The notes: generated by a model not told the origin, from the letters alone. 64,000 bases of DNA from Bin87 sp965261195 (GCA_965261195.1 OZ253455.1:2542001-2606000); one strand, 5' to 3'; counted from the first letter of the stretch, positions 1 through 8,025 are shown. A program made the numbers and translations.

Positions 1-663
1 CTCGTCCAGGGTGCGGCGCACCTCATTGAAGTCATAGCCCTTATCCAGGCACATACCCTGAGGGTCTCCGGACTGGGTACGGGTCGCGGCACCGGCCAGC
101 TGTCCACCGTGGCCCGCACCAGCTTCAGGTCGTGGCGGTTGGCTCCGTGCACCGCCAGCCCCACCGGAACACCCTTGGCTTCGGTCAACCGGCGGCGCTT
201 GACCCCGCTCTTACCCCGGTCGGTGGGATTGGGCCCGGTTTTTCCCCCCGCCCAGGGGCGCTTTGGTCAGCGCCCCGTCCCTGCTCAGCCAGCTCCAGTC
301 CAAGCCCGGCAATTCGTCGTAGCGTTCCAGCCCGGTCCGCCATAGCTCCAGGAATACCCCGGCGGCCACCCATTCCTGGAAGCGCCAATGAGCGGTGGAG
401 CCGGAGCAAATGCCCGTGGCGTCCAACGCCTTCCACTGGCAGCCGGTACGCAGCACGTAGCCTATGCCATTGGCGCAAGTCCGGCCGGGCGCTCGGGGCC
501 GGCCGCCGCCCAGAGGATGGGTATTCACCCGTTGGGGAATCAGCGGGGCCAGCGCCTCCCACAGCTCATCGGATACCTGAAAAGAGCCGGTGGTGGGGTT
601 GGCCGGTGTGGCCGGGCCAGCGCGCTGGGGTCGCGGTGGCTTGGGTTCTGGCGCTTTGGTCAT
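1..663 (-). pseudogene. IS5-family transposase, frameshifted and cut by window edge
   Basis: The N-terminal 150 codons (663 down to 211) carry the IS5 helix-turn-helix/DUF4096-like region: an L-W-E-x-L-x-P-L-I-P stretch, then R-T-G-C-Q-W-K and 'GLDWSWLSRDG'. The frame is lost at a G6-A5-C run near 245-255. The continuation, with 'GPNPTDRGK' and 'GANRHDLKLV', is in the +1 (or -2) frame. A second shift near 60 is needed to recover 'MCLDKGYDFNEVRR', which holds the second catalytic Asp. Two shifts imply an inactive copy. The first lies at a homopolymer but is not a -1 shift, so decay is more likely than programmed frameshifting. Confidence 0.7.
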
Positions 664-741
664 TCCCCAAGCTTAGCCTCAACCGCCAGCTCTTGCCTTT
701 CCTACTCAGGCGGATTTGCACTGGTTTTTAGGATAGGCACT
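1..741 (-). mobile_element. IS5-family element, incomplete at the window edge
   Basis: This is the 5' part (in transposase orientation) of an IS5-type insertion sequence. The end next to the following element reads, on the minus strand, AGTGCCTATCCTAAAA. That loosely resembles the tip of the IS5-type element at 1552-2511 (AGTAACTATCTCAAAT), so I place the boundary at about 741. The other end lies outside the window. A TA at 741-742 separates it from the next element. Confidence 0.6.
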
Positions 742-757
742 AGGTTCTGTTGACATT

Positions 758-1213
758 TCACCGTAGCCAGATGAGAGCGGCGGTGAAGTGCAGGAAGCCC
801 AGGTATCTGGTGTCCAGCTTCTCAAACCGGGAGAAGATCCGGCGATAGTGCTTGATCTTGTTGATGAAGCATTCCACCAGATGACGCTCCCGGTACAGAT
901 GCCGGTCATAGTCGGCGGGTGCCTTGCGGTTCGAGCGGGGCGGAATGACCGGCATCATACCCAGTTCCAGGATGTGCTGGCGAAACTCCTGGGCATCGTA
1001 CCCTTTGTCGGCCAGTACGTGCTCGCCAGCATAACCGGCGATCAACTCCTCCGCCTGGGTGATGTCGTGCTGTTGCCCCCCGGTCAGTATGAATCGCAAG
1101 GGGTTGCCCAAGCCGTCTACGCTCACGTGAATCTTGGTGCTGAACCCGCCGCGGCTCCGGCCCAGGGCCTGGGCCGCCTGGCCACCCTTTTTGGGGGAGC
1201 TCCCGCCGCGCAA
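758..1213 (-). CDS. IS5-family transposase, orfB (C-terminal DDE part)
   Basis: This is the second frame of the transposase, probably made as an orfA-orfB fusion by programmed -1 frameshifting near 1190, as is common in this IS group. It carries 'GGFSTKIHVSVDGLGNP', the second Asp in 'VLADKGYDAQEF', and the C-terminal 'RHLVECFINKIKHYRRIFSRFEKL', which holds the catalytic Glu. All three acidic residues and both inverted repeats are present, so the element could be active. Translation probably does not begin independently at the apparent start. Confidence 0.8.
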   Translation of the reverse strand: MRGGSSPKKGGQAAQALGRSRGGFSTKIHVSVDGLGNPLRFILTGGQQHDITQAEELIAGYAGEHVLADKGYDAQEFRQHILELGMMPVIPPRSNRKAPADYDRHLYRERHLVECFINKIKHYRRIFSRFEKLDTRYLGFLHFTAALIWLR

Positions 1214-1518
1214 GGGTGCGCCCGGACCACCGTGCTGTCGATGATCAGGTATTCCAGATCCGCGTCGTCGCAGAAATGTTGATGCATTTGTGCCCAGACG
1301 CCTTGGTCAGTCCAACGGGCGAATCGTTTGTAGACGCTGTTCCAGTTCCCGTATTCGGCTGGCAGCAGTCGCCATTGGGCCCCAGAGCGGTTAATCCATA
1401 AGACGGCCTCGACAAAACGCCGGCAATCCGCTTCCTGGCCAACGTACACGCCAGTGCAACCACGCAAGAAATCGAGCATCCTGGCCCACTGTTCTGGTGA
1501 TAATCTGATGTTTGACAT
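1123..1518 (-). CDS. IS5-family transposase, orfA (N-terminal part)
   Basis: This is the first frame of an IS5-type DDE transposase. The start chosen is the ATG at 1518 (M-S-N-I-R-L-S-P); an ATG at 1542 lies inside the terminal repeat. It contains the DUF4096-like N-terminal region ('WINRSGAQWRLLP', 'YGNWNSVYKRF') and the first catalytic Asp in 'LIIDSTVVRAH'. Real homology stops at a CCC-CCA-AAA-AGG stretch near 1185-1195. There a -1 slip on the A5 run joins it to orfB, giving the conserved order P-P-K-K-G-G-Q-A. Residues after the slip site in this frame have no family resemblance. Confidence 0.8.
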   Translation of the reverse strand: MSNIRLSPEQWARMLDFLRGCTGVYVGQEADCRRFVEAVLWINRSGAQWRLLPAEYGNWNSVYKRFARWTDQGVWAQMHQHFCDDADLEYLIIDSTVVRAHPCAAGAPPKRVARRPRPWAGAAAGSAPRFT

Positions 1519-1551
1519 ACAGCCATTATAATGAAATGTCAACAGAACCTA

Positions 1552-2511
1552 AGTAACTATCTCAAATTGGGGTTCCAAATTGTAGTTAATAGGAGAGGAT
1601 TGTCGCCAGGATTATTCCAGGAGATGGGTGGAGGTGAATCGTGGTGGAAGGGAAACCGCTACCTGCTATTTGGGATGTTCGGACGACCTTTGGGAGCGAA
1701 TCGACCCGGTGATATTGCAGTTTGACCCACCCAAAGCCAGAGGGCGCAAACGGACGGACCAGCGGAAGATGCTGGAAGGCATTATCTTTCGGATGCGCAG
1801 CGGCTGCCAGTGGAACCACTGGCCCAGGGAGCTGGGGGATGACAGCACCATCCAACGGACCTTCCAACGGACCTTCCAACGCTTGGTGGGGTGTGGGGTG
1901 CTGGCGGGCATCTGGGCTGCCCTAATCGAGGAATGCCAGGAGTTGGGCGGGGTGGACTGGGAATGGCAGTCCGCCGATTGCTCCATGGGTAAAGCCCGGT
2001 TGGGGGGCGCTATTGGACGCAACCCCACCGACCGGGGCAAAGCTGGGAGCAAGAAGAGCATCCTGGTGGACGCAGCCGGCGGGCCCCTGAACGTGGTGGT
2101 GGCCGGAGCTAATGTCCACGATAGGAAACTCCTTAGGCCGACGCTGGAGAGCATAGTGGTGGAGCGGCCGGAAGGCACCCGAAACCGGTGCCTGGACCCG
2201 GTGCCTGGACAAGGGGTACGACAATCCCACCGGCCACGGGACCGTCGCCGACGCCGGATACCAGCCTCACATCCGGCGTATTGGTGCAGAGAAATTGGAC
2301 CAATCGGGTACGAAAACCCACCCAGCCCGGCGGTGGGTGGTGGAACGCACCCTGGGCTGGCTGTCCAAGTGCGGGGCGATCCTGGTGCGCTACGACAAGA
2401 AGCCATCCCATTACCTTGGTCTGCTTCAACTTACCTTGGTCTGCTTCAACCGGCTGGTGCACTTATCTGGTACTGTCGTCAATGGAGCCTCGCTAATTTG
2501 AGATAGTTACT
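1552..2511 (+). mobile_element. IS5-family insertion sequence with internal tandem duplications
   Basis: The ends form a perfect 17-bp inverted repeat: AGTAACTATCTCAAATT at 1552-1568 and its complement at 2495-2511. TA flanks both sides (1550-1551 and 2512-2513). The element is about 960 bp and abuts the preceding one, sharing its TA. Three exact short tandem duplications lie within the transposase (1851-1874, 2185-2210, 2411-2450). Confidence 0.85.
1628..2506 (+). pseudogene. IS5-family transposase with middle segment out of frame
   Basis: The open frame of 292 codons looks intact but is not. Residues up to about 185 match an IS5 transposase ('RMRSGCQWNHWPRELG', 'GVDWEWQSADCS', 'NPTDRGKAGSKKS', 'GANVHDRKLL'). 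A 13-bp duplication at 2185-2210 then shifts the frame, so 'CLDKGYDNPTGHG' and 'RRWVVERTLGWL' (second Asp and catalytic Glu) are read only in another frame. A 20-bp duplication at 2411-2450 adds two more bases. The net insertion is 33 bp, so the original C-terminus is restored. A 12-bp in-frame duplication at 1851-1874 repeats Q-R-T-F. The product would lack the catalytic core. Confidence 0.8.
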
Positions 2512-2955
2512 TAGTTGTACTGCTTGCGGTACTCCTTGCCGTTTCTCTGTCGTGCTCCAGTGCGCCCGATGCTGTCCGTATGGGGACGGAGGGGGGCCTG
2601 TCCCCCTTTCAACTTCATCAACGATGATGGTGAGGTCGACGGATTGGAGCGGGAGTTGGGTGATGAGTTGTGCCGGCGGGCCAATCTTTTGACGGCCTCC
2701 GGTCGCCGACGCCCTGCCGTTTTGGCGGGGCGGCCAATTCGCGGCGTTCACCGGCCAGAGAACGGAGTGGGCAGCGCCAGGCGGGTCCGGCGACGGCGAC
2801 CTGCGGGAAGTGCGGGGTGAACAAGGTGAACCAACGTCGCAACTGGTCCTGGTTCCCGACGTGCAACGCCTGCGGCTGATATTCGGCCAAGTTTACGTAA
2901 TGACCTTTGGGCGAATCGAAAAGGACACTGTGGACGCGAGGGGAGGGGTGATACG
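2512..2955. other. 444-bp stretch with no convincing gene
   Basis: Several short open frames exist on both strands, but none resembles a known family or has a ribosome binding site. One plus-strand frame ends (about 2809-2877) with two C-x-x-C pairs (C-G-K-C and C-N-A-C) about 20 residues apart. This could be the tail of a lost zinc-ribbon gene or transposase. The G/C-rich inverted stretch around 2580-2606 may be a small interspersed repeat. Confidence 0.4.
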
Positions 2956-3288
2956 TTGCTGAATCTCACGCCCGAAGAGGCCGGCCGCATCTGTATGGAT
3001 CAGTGCCGAGCGATGTGCTGTCGCGGGCCGTTGATCCTACGGCTGGAACCTGAGGAGGTTGCCGTGTTTCACCGTGAGGCGGTGCATCTGGGTACAACCG
3101 CCGATATTTCGCCCGCTGCCGACGGCGGCGGCAATCTGCTGTTCCTGGACCATCCGGGTGAGTGCTGCCCGATGCTGGATCAAGCCACCTTCGCGTGCCG
3201 CATTTATGAACAGAGGCCGCGGGTTTGCCGGGAGTTTCCGCGCCGGCCGGAGCCGGGTTGCGCCATTTCCGGTTGGACGGACGACTAG
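2956..3288 (+). CDS. YkgJ-family cysteine-cluster protein
   Basis: This small protein of 110 residues has the cysteine pattern of the YkgJ/UPF0153 family, thought to bind iron or zinc. The visible motifs are 'CMDQCRAMCCRGP' near the N-terminus, 'GECCPML', 'FACRIYEQRPRVCREFP' in the middle, and a late Cys. The TTG start at 2956 is supported by an upstream AGGGGAGGGG. The substrate and physiological role of this family are not established. It stands alone between insertion sequences, and the usual C-terminal length is present, so it appears intact. Confidence 0.75.
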   Translation: MLNLTPEEAGRICMDQCRAMCCRGPLILRLEPEEVAVFHREAVHLGTTADISPAADGGGNLLFLDHPGECCPMLDQATFACRIYEQRPRVCREFPRRPEPGCAISGWTDD

Positions 3289-3327
3289 GATGATCTGACG
3301 CCTCCGGCGCAACATGGAGCGCGCGAT

Positions 3328-3721
3328 TAGTATTACAACGACGGTTAGCATGGCAGGATGATGGGGTGTGGCGCATTGAAACCGAGTTCGAGACTGAAAA
3401 AAGCGACGTGGGCCTTGATGAGTACGCAGCTCGCACTGGGGCGGGTTGGCATCACCACATCACCATGTGCCTGCTGGGCGGAGCGTTTCTACTGAGTCTG
3501 CAACAGGCTTGGGGGAAAAGATGCCTCAGATCACCCGGCCGCAGGTTTACCGGGTGGTCCGGCAGCTGCTGCCCCGGGCACGGTTCGGACCGGCTGAGTT
3601 GATGCGGTGGCTGGAGCAGACCCAGGAATGCAACGAACGGGCCAGATGCTCCCACGCCAAGCGGCGCACCGCGCTACGCGCATCCCCAAACATCCCTCCT
3701 TGAACCGTCGTTGTAGTACTA
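3328..3721 (+). mobile_element. Internally deleted IS701-type element
   Basis: A 19-bp inverted repeat with one mismatch bounds this ~390-bp unit (TAGTATTACAACGACGGTT at 3328-3346; complementary copy at 3703-3721). Inside is only the C-terminal part of a transposase. It therefore looks like a non-autonomous deletion derivative of a larger IS701-type element. The adjacent IS630 is inserted at the TA at its right tip. Confidence 0.65.
3366..3703 (+). pseudogene. IS701-family transposase C-terminal remnant, frameshifted
   Basis: The first segment reads 'IETEFETEKSDVGLDEYAAR' and 'WHHHITMCLLGGAFLLSL', the glutamate-containing C-terminal region typical of IS701 transposases (E-K-x-x-x-G-L-D-x-Y-x-x-R). 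At a G5-A4 run near 3513-3521 the frame moves. The tail 'MPQITRPQVYRVVRQLLPR' to 'RARCSHAKRR' is read in the next frame, ending at 3703. The N-terminal two-thirds, including the other catalytic residues, are absent. Confidence 0.65.
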
Positions 3722-3803
3722 GTACCGTTCCCAGATAGATTTGTAATAATATGAGAAGGCAGCCATACTTGGGTATGATCTTTCTGCGAGGAGGTGCCCA
3801 GCC

Positions 3804-4274
3804 ATGGCTGCCATCAAGTATAAAGTCGCGCTGACCGAGGCCGAACGCTCCCGTCTCAATGCGGTTTCCCACCGGGGCAAGCCGTCAGTCCGCACCGTCA
3901 AGCGGGCGCTCGCGTTGCTCAAAGCTGACGAAGGACTTCGGGACCGTGAGCTAGCCGGTGTGCTTTTGATCAACCCTGCTACCGTTGCCAGAACGCGGAA
4001 GCGGTACGTGGAGGAAGGACTTGAGTCCGCCATCAATGACAAGCCACGGCCGGGCCGGGAGCGCAAGCTGGACGGCCGGCAGGAAGCGCACCTGATCGCC
4101 TTTGCGTGCAGCGCAGCGCCCGAAGGTCACACGCATTGGACACTCCAGTTGTTGGCCGACAAGGTGGTAGAGTTGGAGTTTGCCGAGAGCAGCTCCCTGG
4201 AGACGGTGCGCCAGCTACTCAAAAAAACGAACTCAAGCCGTGGAAGAAGAAAGAATGGTGTATCCCCAAGGTGA
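3804..4274 (+). CDS. IS630-family transposase orfA (helix-turn-helix part)
   Basis: Start ATG 3804 follows AGGAGG by a suitable distance. The protein of 156 residues has the winged-helix/HTH region of IS630 transposases ('VRTVKRALALLKAD', 'ELAGVLLINPATVARTRKRYVEEGLESAI', 'RPGRERKLDGRQEAHLIA'). Homology crosses to the -1 frame at an A7-C run near 4219-4226 (reading L-K-K-N-E-L-K-P-W), the probable programmed slip that makes the full transposase. The last ~18 residues of this frame are out-of-frame sequence. Confidence 0.75.
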   Translation: MAAIKYKVALTEAERSRLNAVSHRGKPSVRTVKRALALLKADEGLRDRELAGVLLINPATVARTRKRYVEEGLESAINDKPRPGRERKLDGRQEAHLIAFACSAAPEGHTHWTLQLLADKVVELEFAESSSLETVRQLLKKTNSSRGRRKNGVSPR

Positions 4275-4920
4275 GCGGGGAGTTCGTGGCGCGGATGGAG
4301 GACGTGCTGGACCTGTACCACCAGGCGTACAATCCGGAGCGTCCGGTAGTGTGTTTCGACGAGACCTCCCGGCAATTGACCGGGGAGGTGCGGCCGCCCA
4401 TCAAGGCCGCTCCCGGACGGGTGGAACGCTATGACACTGAGTACCACGCAACGGGACCCGCAACCGGTTCATGCTCTGCGAGCCGCAGGGCGGGTGGCGG
4501 CACGTCGCAGTGACCGAGCGCCGCACTGCCGTGGACTTCGCGCACCAGCTGCGGTGGCTGGTGGACGAGGCCTACCCTGCTGCCGAGGTGGTCAGGCTGG
4601 TGATGGACAACCTGAACACCCACCAGATCGGCTCGCTCTACGAATCATTTGAGCCATCCGAAGCCCGGCGCATCGCCAAACGCCTCGAGTTTCATTACAC
4701 TCCTACGCATGGCAGCTGGCTGAACATGGCTGAGATCGAGTTGAGCGTCTGCAGCAGAGCGTGTCTGAACCGCCGTATCAGAGCTGAGCCGGAGCTGCGG
4801 CGAGAGGTTGCGGCGCTCGAACACGAGCGCAATGAGGCCGCCGCCATCATAGACTAGCGGTTCTCCACCCAGGACGCTCGCCGTAAGCTCCAGCATATCT
4901 ACCCTACAAAACCAGATTGA
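4225..4920 (+). pseudogene. IS630-family transposase orfB (DDE part), disrupted
   Basis: Family motifs are 'RPVVCFDETSRQLTG' (first Asp), 'VVRLVMDNLNTHQIGSLYESF' (second Asp) and 'FHYTPTHGSWLNMAEIELSV' (catalytic Glu). Compared with the inverted copy at 50.9 kb, one base is missing after Glu-Tyr near 4442-4448, which shifts the frame. A TGG tryptophan codon has also become TAG at 4855-4857, 21 codons before the expected end. The copy should not make active transposase. Confidence 0.8.
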
Positions 4921-4930
4921 AACGGTACTA

Positions 4931-5220
4931 GACCGCTTCACCGCAACAGGGTGCGAGCCGTAAGTTCCCAGCACTTCGTTTGGTTCCTGAACCCCGGACT
5001 CTTTCAGTCTCCGTTCCAAATCGCCGAGTCTATCTGGCTCAACGCCGGCAACGTCAATCGTCAGCTACAATAACCGCGTAGAGGCTAGACCGGGTCTGTA
5101 GCCTCAGCTTGGCATTGATGTCATGGGTATTCTCCAAATCGCTTCAAGGTTGGTGATTGCTACATGAAGTGCTACTCAACCGCCCAAAAAGCAAAATCCC
5201 TACTTGGAATAAGGATGCAA
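4931..5220. other. 290-bp stretch without a recognisable gene
   Basis: A minus-strand frame runs from about 5070 into the IS630 element but has no plausible start codon, ribosome binding site or recognisable motif. It could be the remnant of a gene cut by the insertion. No tRNA, repeat array or terminator is apparent. Confidence 0.35.
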
Positions 5221-5296
5221 TGGCGTCCCAGGCAGGATTCGAACCCGCGGCCCGCTGCTTAGAAGGCAGCCGCTCTATCCACTGAGCTACTGGGAC
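5221..5296 (-). tRNA. tRNA-Arg(UCU)
   Basis: The minus strand folds as a full cloverleaf. The acceptor stem is GTCCCAG/CTGGGAC, the D arm GCTC...GAGC, and the anticodon stem GCTGC/GCAGC encloses loop CTTCTAA (anticodon TCT). The variable loop is GGGCC and the T arm GCGGG-TTCGAAT-CCTGC. The discriminator is G, and CCA is encoded (5221-5223). It decodes AGA (and AGG by wobble). No integrase or attachment-site duplication is seen next to it. Confidence 0.95.
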
Positions 5297-5411
5297 GCAC
5301 TACCATTAAGATATTAGACCGTTTGACCGACTGTCAACGGGGGTTCAATCTCCCGACATCATCCCGGTGTGACTACTGACGATTTCTTGCTACGTGCAGT
5401 CAGGTATATCG

Positions 5412-6601
5412 CAGGGTCTTTCGGTTTTCTAAAAAAGCGGCTAATCTGTTGTCATGGAGACTAACGAATTAGCCCGCAGCCTGCCCGCCGCCTTGGGCGC
5501 CGTCCCCGACCCACGCTCGCCCCAGGGCAAGCGACATCCGTTGCCCGCCATCCTGACCTTGGCCGTCTGCGCCATGCTCTCCGGCGCCCGCAGCCTTTAC
5601 GCCATCTGCCAGTGGGGGCGCCAACAGGACCCGGACGCAGTGTCAGCCATGGGCTTCACTCGACCCACGACCCCGGCGGTGAGCACGTTGCACGCCGTGT
5701 TCTGCCAGTTGGACACCGACGCCTTTGAGGCGGCGCTGGCCCAGTGGACCCGGCAGTGGCTGGCCGCCACTGGGGAAAGGGTGGCCATTGCGGTGGACGG
5801 CAAAGCGCTGCGCGGGATACATGGGGAGGAGTTGCCCGGCGTGCGGCTGGTGGCGGGTTATGCCCATGGCGTCGGCCTGGTAGCGGGGCAAAAGGGGGGT
5901 CGGGCCAGGTCAGGGGGAGCTGACGGCGGCCCGGGAGTTGACGGCAACGCTGCTGCCGGTGGCGGGCAATCTGGTGACCGGGGACGCGCTGTACTGCCAG
6001 CGGGATTATTGCCAGCAGATCAGGGACGCCGGCGGCGACTACCTGGTCATCGTGAAGCGGAACCAGCGGGAACTTTACGACGACATCGCGCTGGCCTTCG
6101 CCGCGCCGGTACGGGGCGGACAGTACCGGAAGGCGCGGACCCGGAACCGGCATGGCGACCGCTGGGAAATCCGTGAATTGTCAGCTACCGACGCGCTCAA
6201 CGACTACCTGGACTGGCCCGACGTGGGGCAGGTGTGCCGCATCACGCGACGCGCCTTGGGCCGGGGCCAGACCGCCACTGAGTCGCGCTACGCCATCACC
6301 AGTCTGGACGGAAAGGTGGGGCCAAAGGCGATGCTCAGACATATACGGGGGCATTGGGAAATTGAGAACCGGCTGCACTACGTGCGGGATGTAACCCTGG
6401 GGGAAGACGCCAGTAGGGTACGGAAAGGGGCCGCGCCCCAGGTAATGGCGATAGTGCGCAACATCGTGGTGAGCGTGCTGAGCGTGCTGCGTCATGCCGG
6501 GGAAAGCAACATCGCGGCGGCCTTGCGGCGCATCGGCTGGACCACAGGACAATCCCTGCGCATCCTCGGCCTAGACAACCCTTGAAAACCGAAAGGCCCT
6601 G
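5412..6601 (+). mobile_element. ISAs1-family element with 10-bp target duplication
   Basis: The terminal inverted repeats are CAGGGTCTTTCGGTTTTC (5412-5429) and GAAAACCGAAAGGCCCTG (6584-6601), with one mismatch. The direct repeat AGGTATATCG lies at 5402-5411 and 6602-6611, a 10-bp target duplication as expected for this family. The precise duplication marks a simple, fairly recent insertion into the intergenic DNA between tRNA-Arg and the mutase subunit gene. Confidence 0.9.
5454..6585 (+). pseudogene. ISAs1-family transposase, single frameshift
   Basis: The N-terminal half (from ATG 5454) has the H-repeat/ISAs1 region: 'PDPRSPQGKRHPLPAILTLAV', 'STLHAVFCQLD', and the first catalytic Asp in 'IAVDGKALRG'. 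The frame is lost in a G-rich run between about 5890 and 5925. The rest is intact in another frame up to 6585 ('GNLVTGDALYCQRDY', second Asp; 'VIVKRNQRELY'; 'HWEIENRLHYVRDVTLGEDASR', catalytic Glu). One indel separates it from a functional gene, and it lies in a G run, so a sequencing error is possible. Confidence 0.8.
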
Positions 6602-6733
6602 AGGTATATCGTAACCAGTATTGCATACTGGGTTGATGTCTGAGAAAATTACGGGGTTGCTCATCGCTTGGCAATGATTGCGGCGACCCGCACCCTGATT
6701 CCAGCTTTTACCACCCTCTACCAACGACCACCC

Positions 6734-7144
6734 GTGACGACCCAAAACGACAACCCCATCCGCGTTCTGGTTGCCAAACCCGGTTTGGACGGCCACGACC
6801 GGGGCGCCAAGGTTATCGCCCGCGCCCTGCGTGATGCCGGTATGGAAGTGATTTACACCGGCATACGCCAGACGCCGCAAATGATAGTTCAAGCCGCCGC
6901 ACAGGAGGATGTCGCTGTCCTGGGATTGAGCATCCTCTCGGGCGCCCATATGGAATTGATGCCTGAGATTATGCGCCTGCTGCGCGATCAGGATATGTCC
7001 GACGTCCTGGTTGTGCTGGGTGGTATTGTGCCAGAGGAAGACCGGGAACCGCTGGCGGCAATAGGCGTTTCAGCCGTATTCGGGCCGGGCACATCCACCA
7101 ACGACATCATCGAGTACATCAACCACAACGTGCCGGCAAATTAA
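6734..7144 (+). CDS. Methylmalonyl-CoA mutase small (B12-binding) subunit
   Basis: This stand-alone cobalamin-binding domain of about 136 residues carries the D-x-H-x-x-G signature 'LDGHDRG', whose His ligates cobalt, followed by 'LGLSILSGAH' and 'VLGGIVPEED' of the Rossmann-like fold. It matches the C-terminal domain of methylmalonyl-CoA mutase. The catalytic partner lacking this domain is encoded at 20805-22466 on the other strand, so the enzyme is split. GTG 6734 is chosen as start because homology begins about ten codons later; an in-frame TTG at 6668 would add 22 unconserved residues. Product: reversible conversion of methylmalonyl-CoA and succinyl-CoA. Confidence 0.85.
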   Translation: MTTQNDNPIRVLVAKPGLDGHDRGAKVIARALRDAGMEVIYTGIRQTPQMIVQAAAQEDVAVLGLSILSGAHMELMPEIMRLLRDQDMSDVLVVLGGIVPEEDREPLAAIGVSAVFGPGTSTNDIIEYINHNVPAN

Positions 7145-7187
7145 CTATAGCGCTTCAAGAACACGGCCAAAATAGCTTGACCGTTTC

Positions 7188-7216
7188 TTGCAGATACCAT
7201 ACGCCGGGTCTATAAT
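7188..7216 (+). promoter_or_regulatory. Putative promoter of the yceD-rpmF-fabD cluster
   Basis: A perfect -10 box TATAAT at 7211-7216 is preceded at 17 bp by a weak -35 (TTGCAG, 7188-7193). It lies 45 bp upstream of the yceD start, in a 116-bp gap after the mutase subunit gene. Confidence 0.5.
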
Positions 7217-7260
7217 TTTGTGAAGTTTTCACGCACAAGGCCCGAAAGTCTTCAACCAAT

Positions 7261-7773
7261 ATGAACTACAACGTAGCCCAGTTGCTGAAAGAGCCCACCG
7301 GTTCCCAGCGCAACTTCACCATCGGCGATACTTTTGCCGATTCTGAGACCCTGGTTGAACAGGTCGTGGGCGCAGGCCGCATGGTTCGCACGCATCAGGG
7401 TATATGGGTCCAGGCCGATATAACCGCCACCGTGTCCCAGGGTTGCAGTCGCTGCCTGGTAGAATTCAACCGGACTTTGGAATTAGAACTTGAAGAGGAA
7501 TACCTGCCGATAGTCGACGTTAACAGCGGTCGCAGGGTCGATCTGCCCGAAGACTGGGGCGGCCTGGTCATTGGCGACGACCACACGCTGAACATCACCG
7601 AAGCCGTTCGACAGACCGCTATCACGGAGTTGCCATTGAAACCCCTGTGCCGACCCGAATGCGGCGGAATCTGCGACCGGTGCGGAACCGACCTTAACAC
7701 AACCGATTGCGATTGCTACGCGCTGGACATCGACCCTCGGTGGGCGGTGCTGCGCGCACTTTTGGTTGACTAA
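7261..7773 (+). CDS. yceD: YceD/DUF177-family protein
   Basis: A 170-residue DUF177 protein, the family usually encoded just before ribosomal protein L32; it has been linked to 23S rRNA accumulation in plants and bacteria. Visible are 'CSRCLVEFNRTLELELEEEY' in the middle and the conserved C-terminal cysteine cluster C-x3-C-x2-C-x2-C-G-x-D-L-N followed by C-x-C. The cysteines suggest metal binding. It is directly followed by rpmF, which fits the usual gene order. Confidence 0.85.
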   Translation: MNYNVAQLLKEPTGSQRNFTIGDTFADSETLVEQVVGAGRMVRTHQGIWVQADITATVSQGCSRCLVEFNRTLELELEEEYLPIVDVNSGRRVDLPEDWGGLVIGDDHTLNITEAVRQTAITELPLKPLCRPECGGICDRCGTDLNTTDCDCYALDIDPRWAVLRALLVD

Positions 7774-7845
7774 CTAATCAAAGAAACCTCTCCGCGGCCG
7801 GTTGACCCTGTATCGTCAACTCGCGCCGCGCAAAATGGACAAGAC

Positions 7846-8025
7846 ATGGGCGCACTACCGAAAAAGAAACTGACACGGGCCCGCAAAGGCCGGCGTCTTT
7901 CGTCTCCCGCATACCAACTTCGTGTGATCAATCCGTCCCGTTGCCCCCGGTGCCGCACGGCCAAGCGGCCGCACACCGCTTGTCCCGGTTGCGGCTTCTA
8001 CCGGGGTCGCCAGGTAACGGTCTGA
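7846..8025 (+). CDS. rpmF: 50S ribosomal protein L32
   Basis: A 59-codon gene. The N-terminus is the typical L32 M-G-A-L-P-K-K-K-L-T-x-A-R-K-G-x-R. Two C-x2-C pairs follow ('CPRCRTAKRPHTACPGCGFY'), forming the zinc ribbon, and the C-terminus is 'YRGRQVTV'. L32 is a structural protein of the large ribosomal subunit. It sits 72 bp after yceD. In many bacteria plsX and fabH lie between rpmF and fabD; here they are absent from this position. Confidence 0.95.
   Translation: MGALPKKKLTRARKGRRLSSPAYQLRVINPSRCPRCRTAKRPHTACPGCGFYRGRQVTV

Larger units (their letters stand above)
743..1549 (-). mobile_element. IS5-family (IS427-like group) insertion sequence, apparently complete
   Basis: A perfect inverted repeat bounds this ~0.8-kb element: GGTTCTGTTGACATTTCA at 743-760 and its reverse complement at 1532-1549. 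Each end is flanked by TA (741-742 and 1550-1551), consistent with a short target duplication. The transposase lies on the minus strand in two overlapping frames. The right-hand TA is also the left flank of the next element, so the insertions are stacked. Confidence 0.85.
3722..4928 (+). mobile_element. IS630-family element, copy A1 (decayed)
   Basis: The ends are GTACCGTTCCCAGAT at 3722 and the imperfect complement ending ACGGTAC at 4928. TA dinucleotides flank both sides (3720-3721 and 4929-4930), the canonical IS630 target duplication. It is the same element as the inverted copy at 50913-52120, one base shorter because of a coding deletion. Confidence 0.85.

Noticed and set aside
4645..5019. 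124-codon minus-strand frame across the IS630 edge
   Set aside because: Most of it is antisense to the transposase; the outer part has no family match, so a disrupted gene cannot be claimed.
5221..6611. tRNA-Arg as an integration site of a genomic island
   Set aside because: No integrase gene and no repeat of the tRNA 3' end were seen; the nearby direct repeat is the ISAs1 target duplication.
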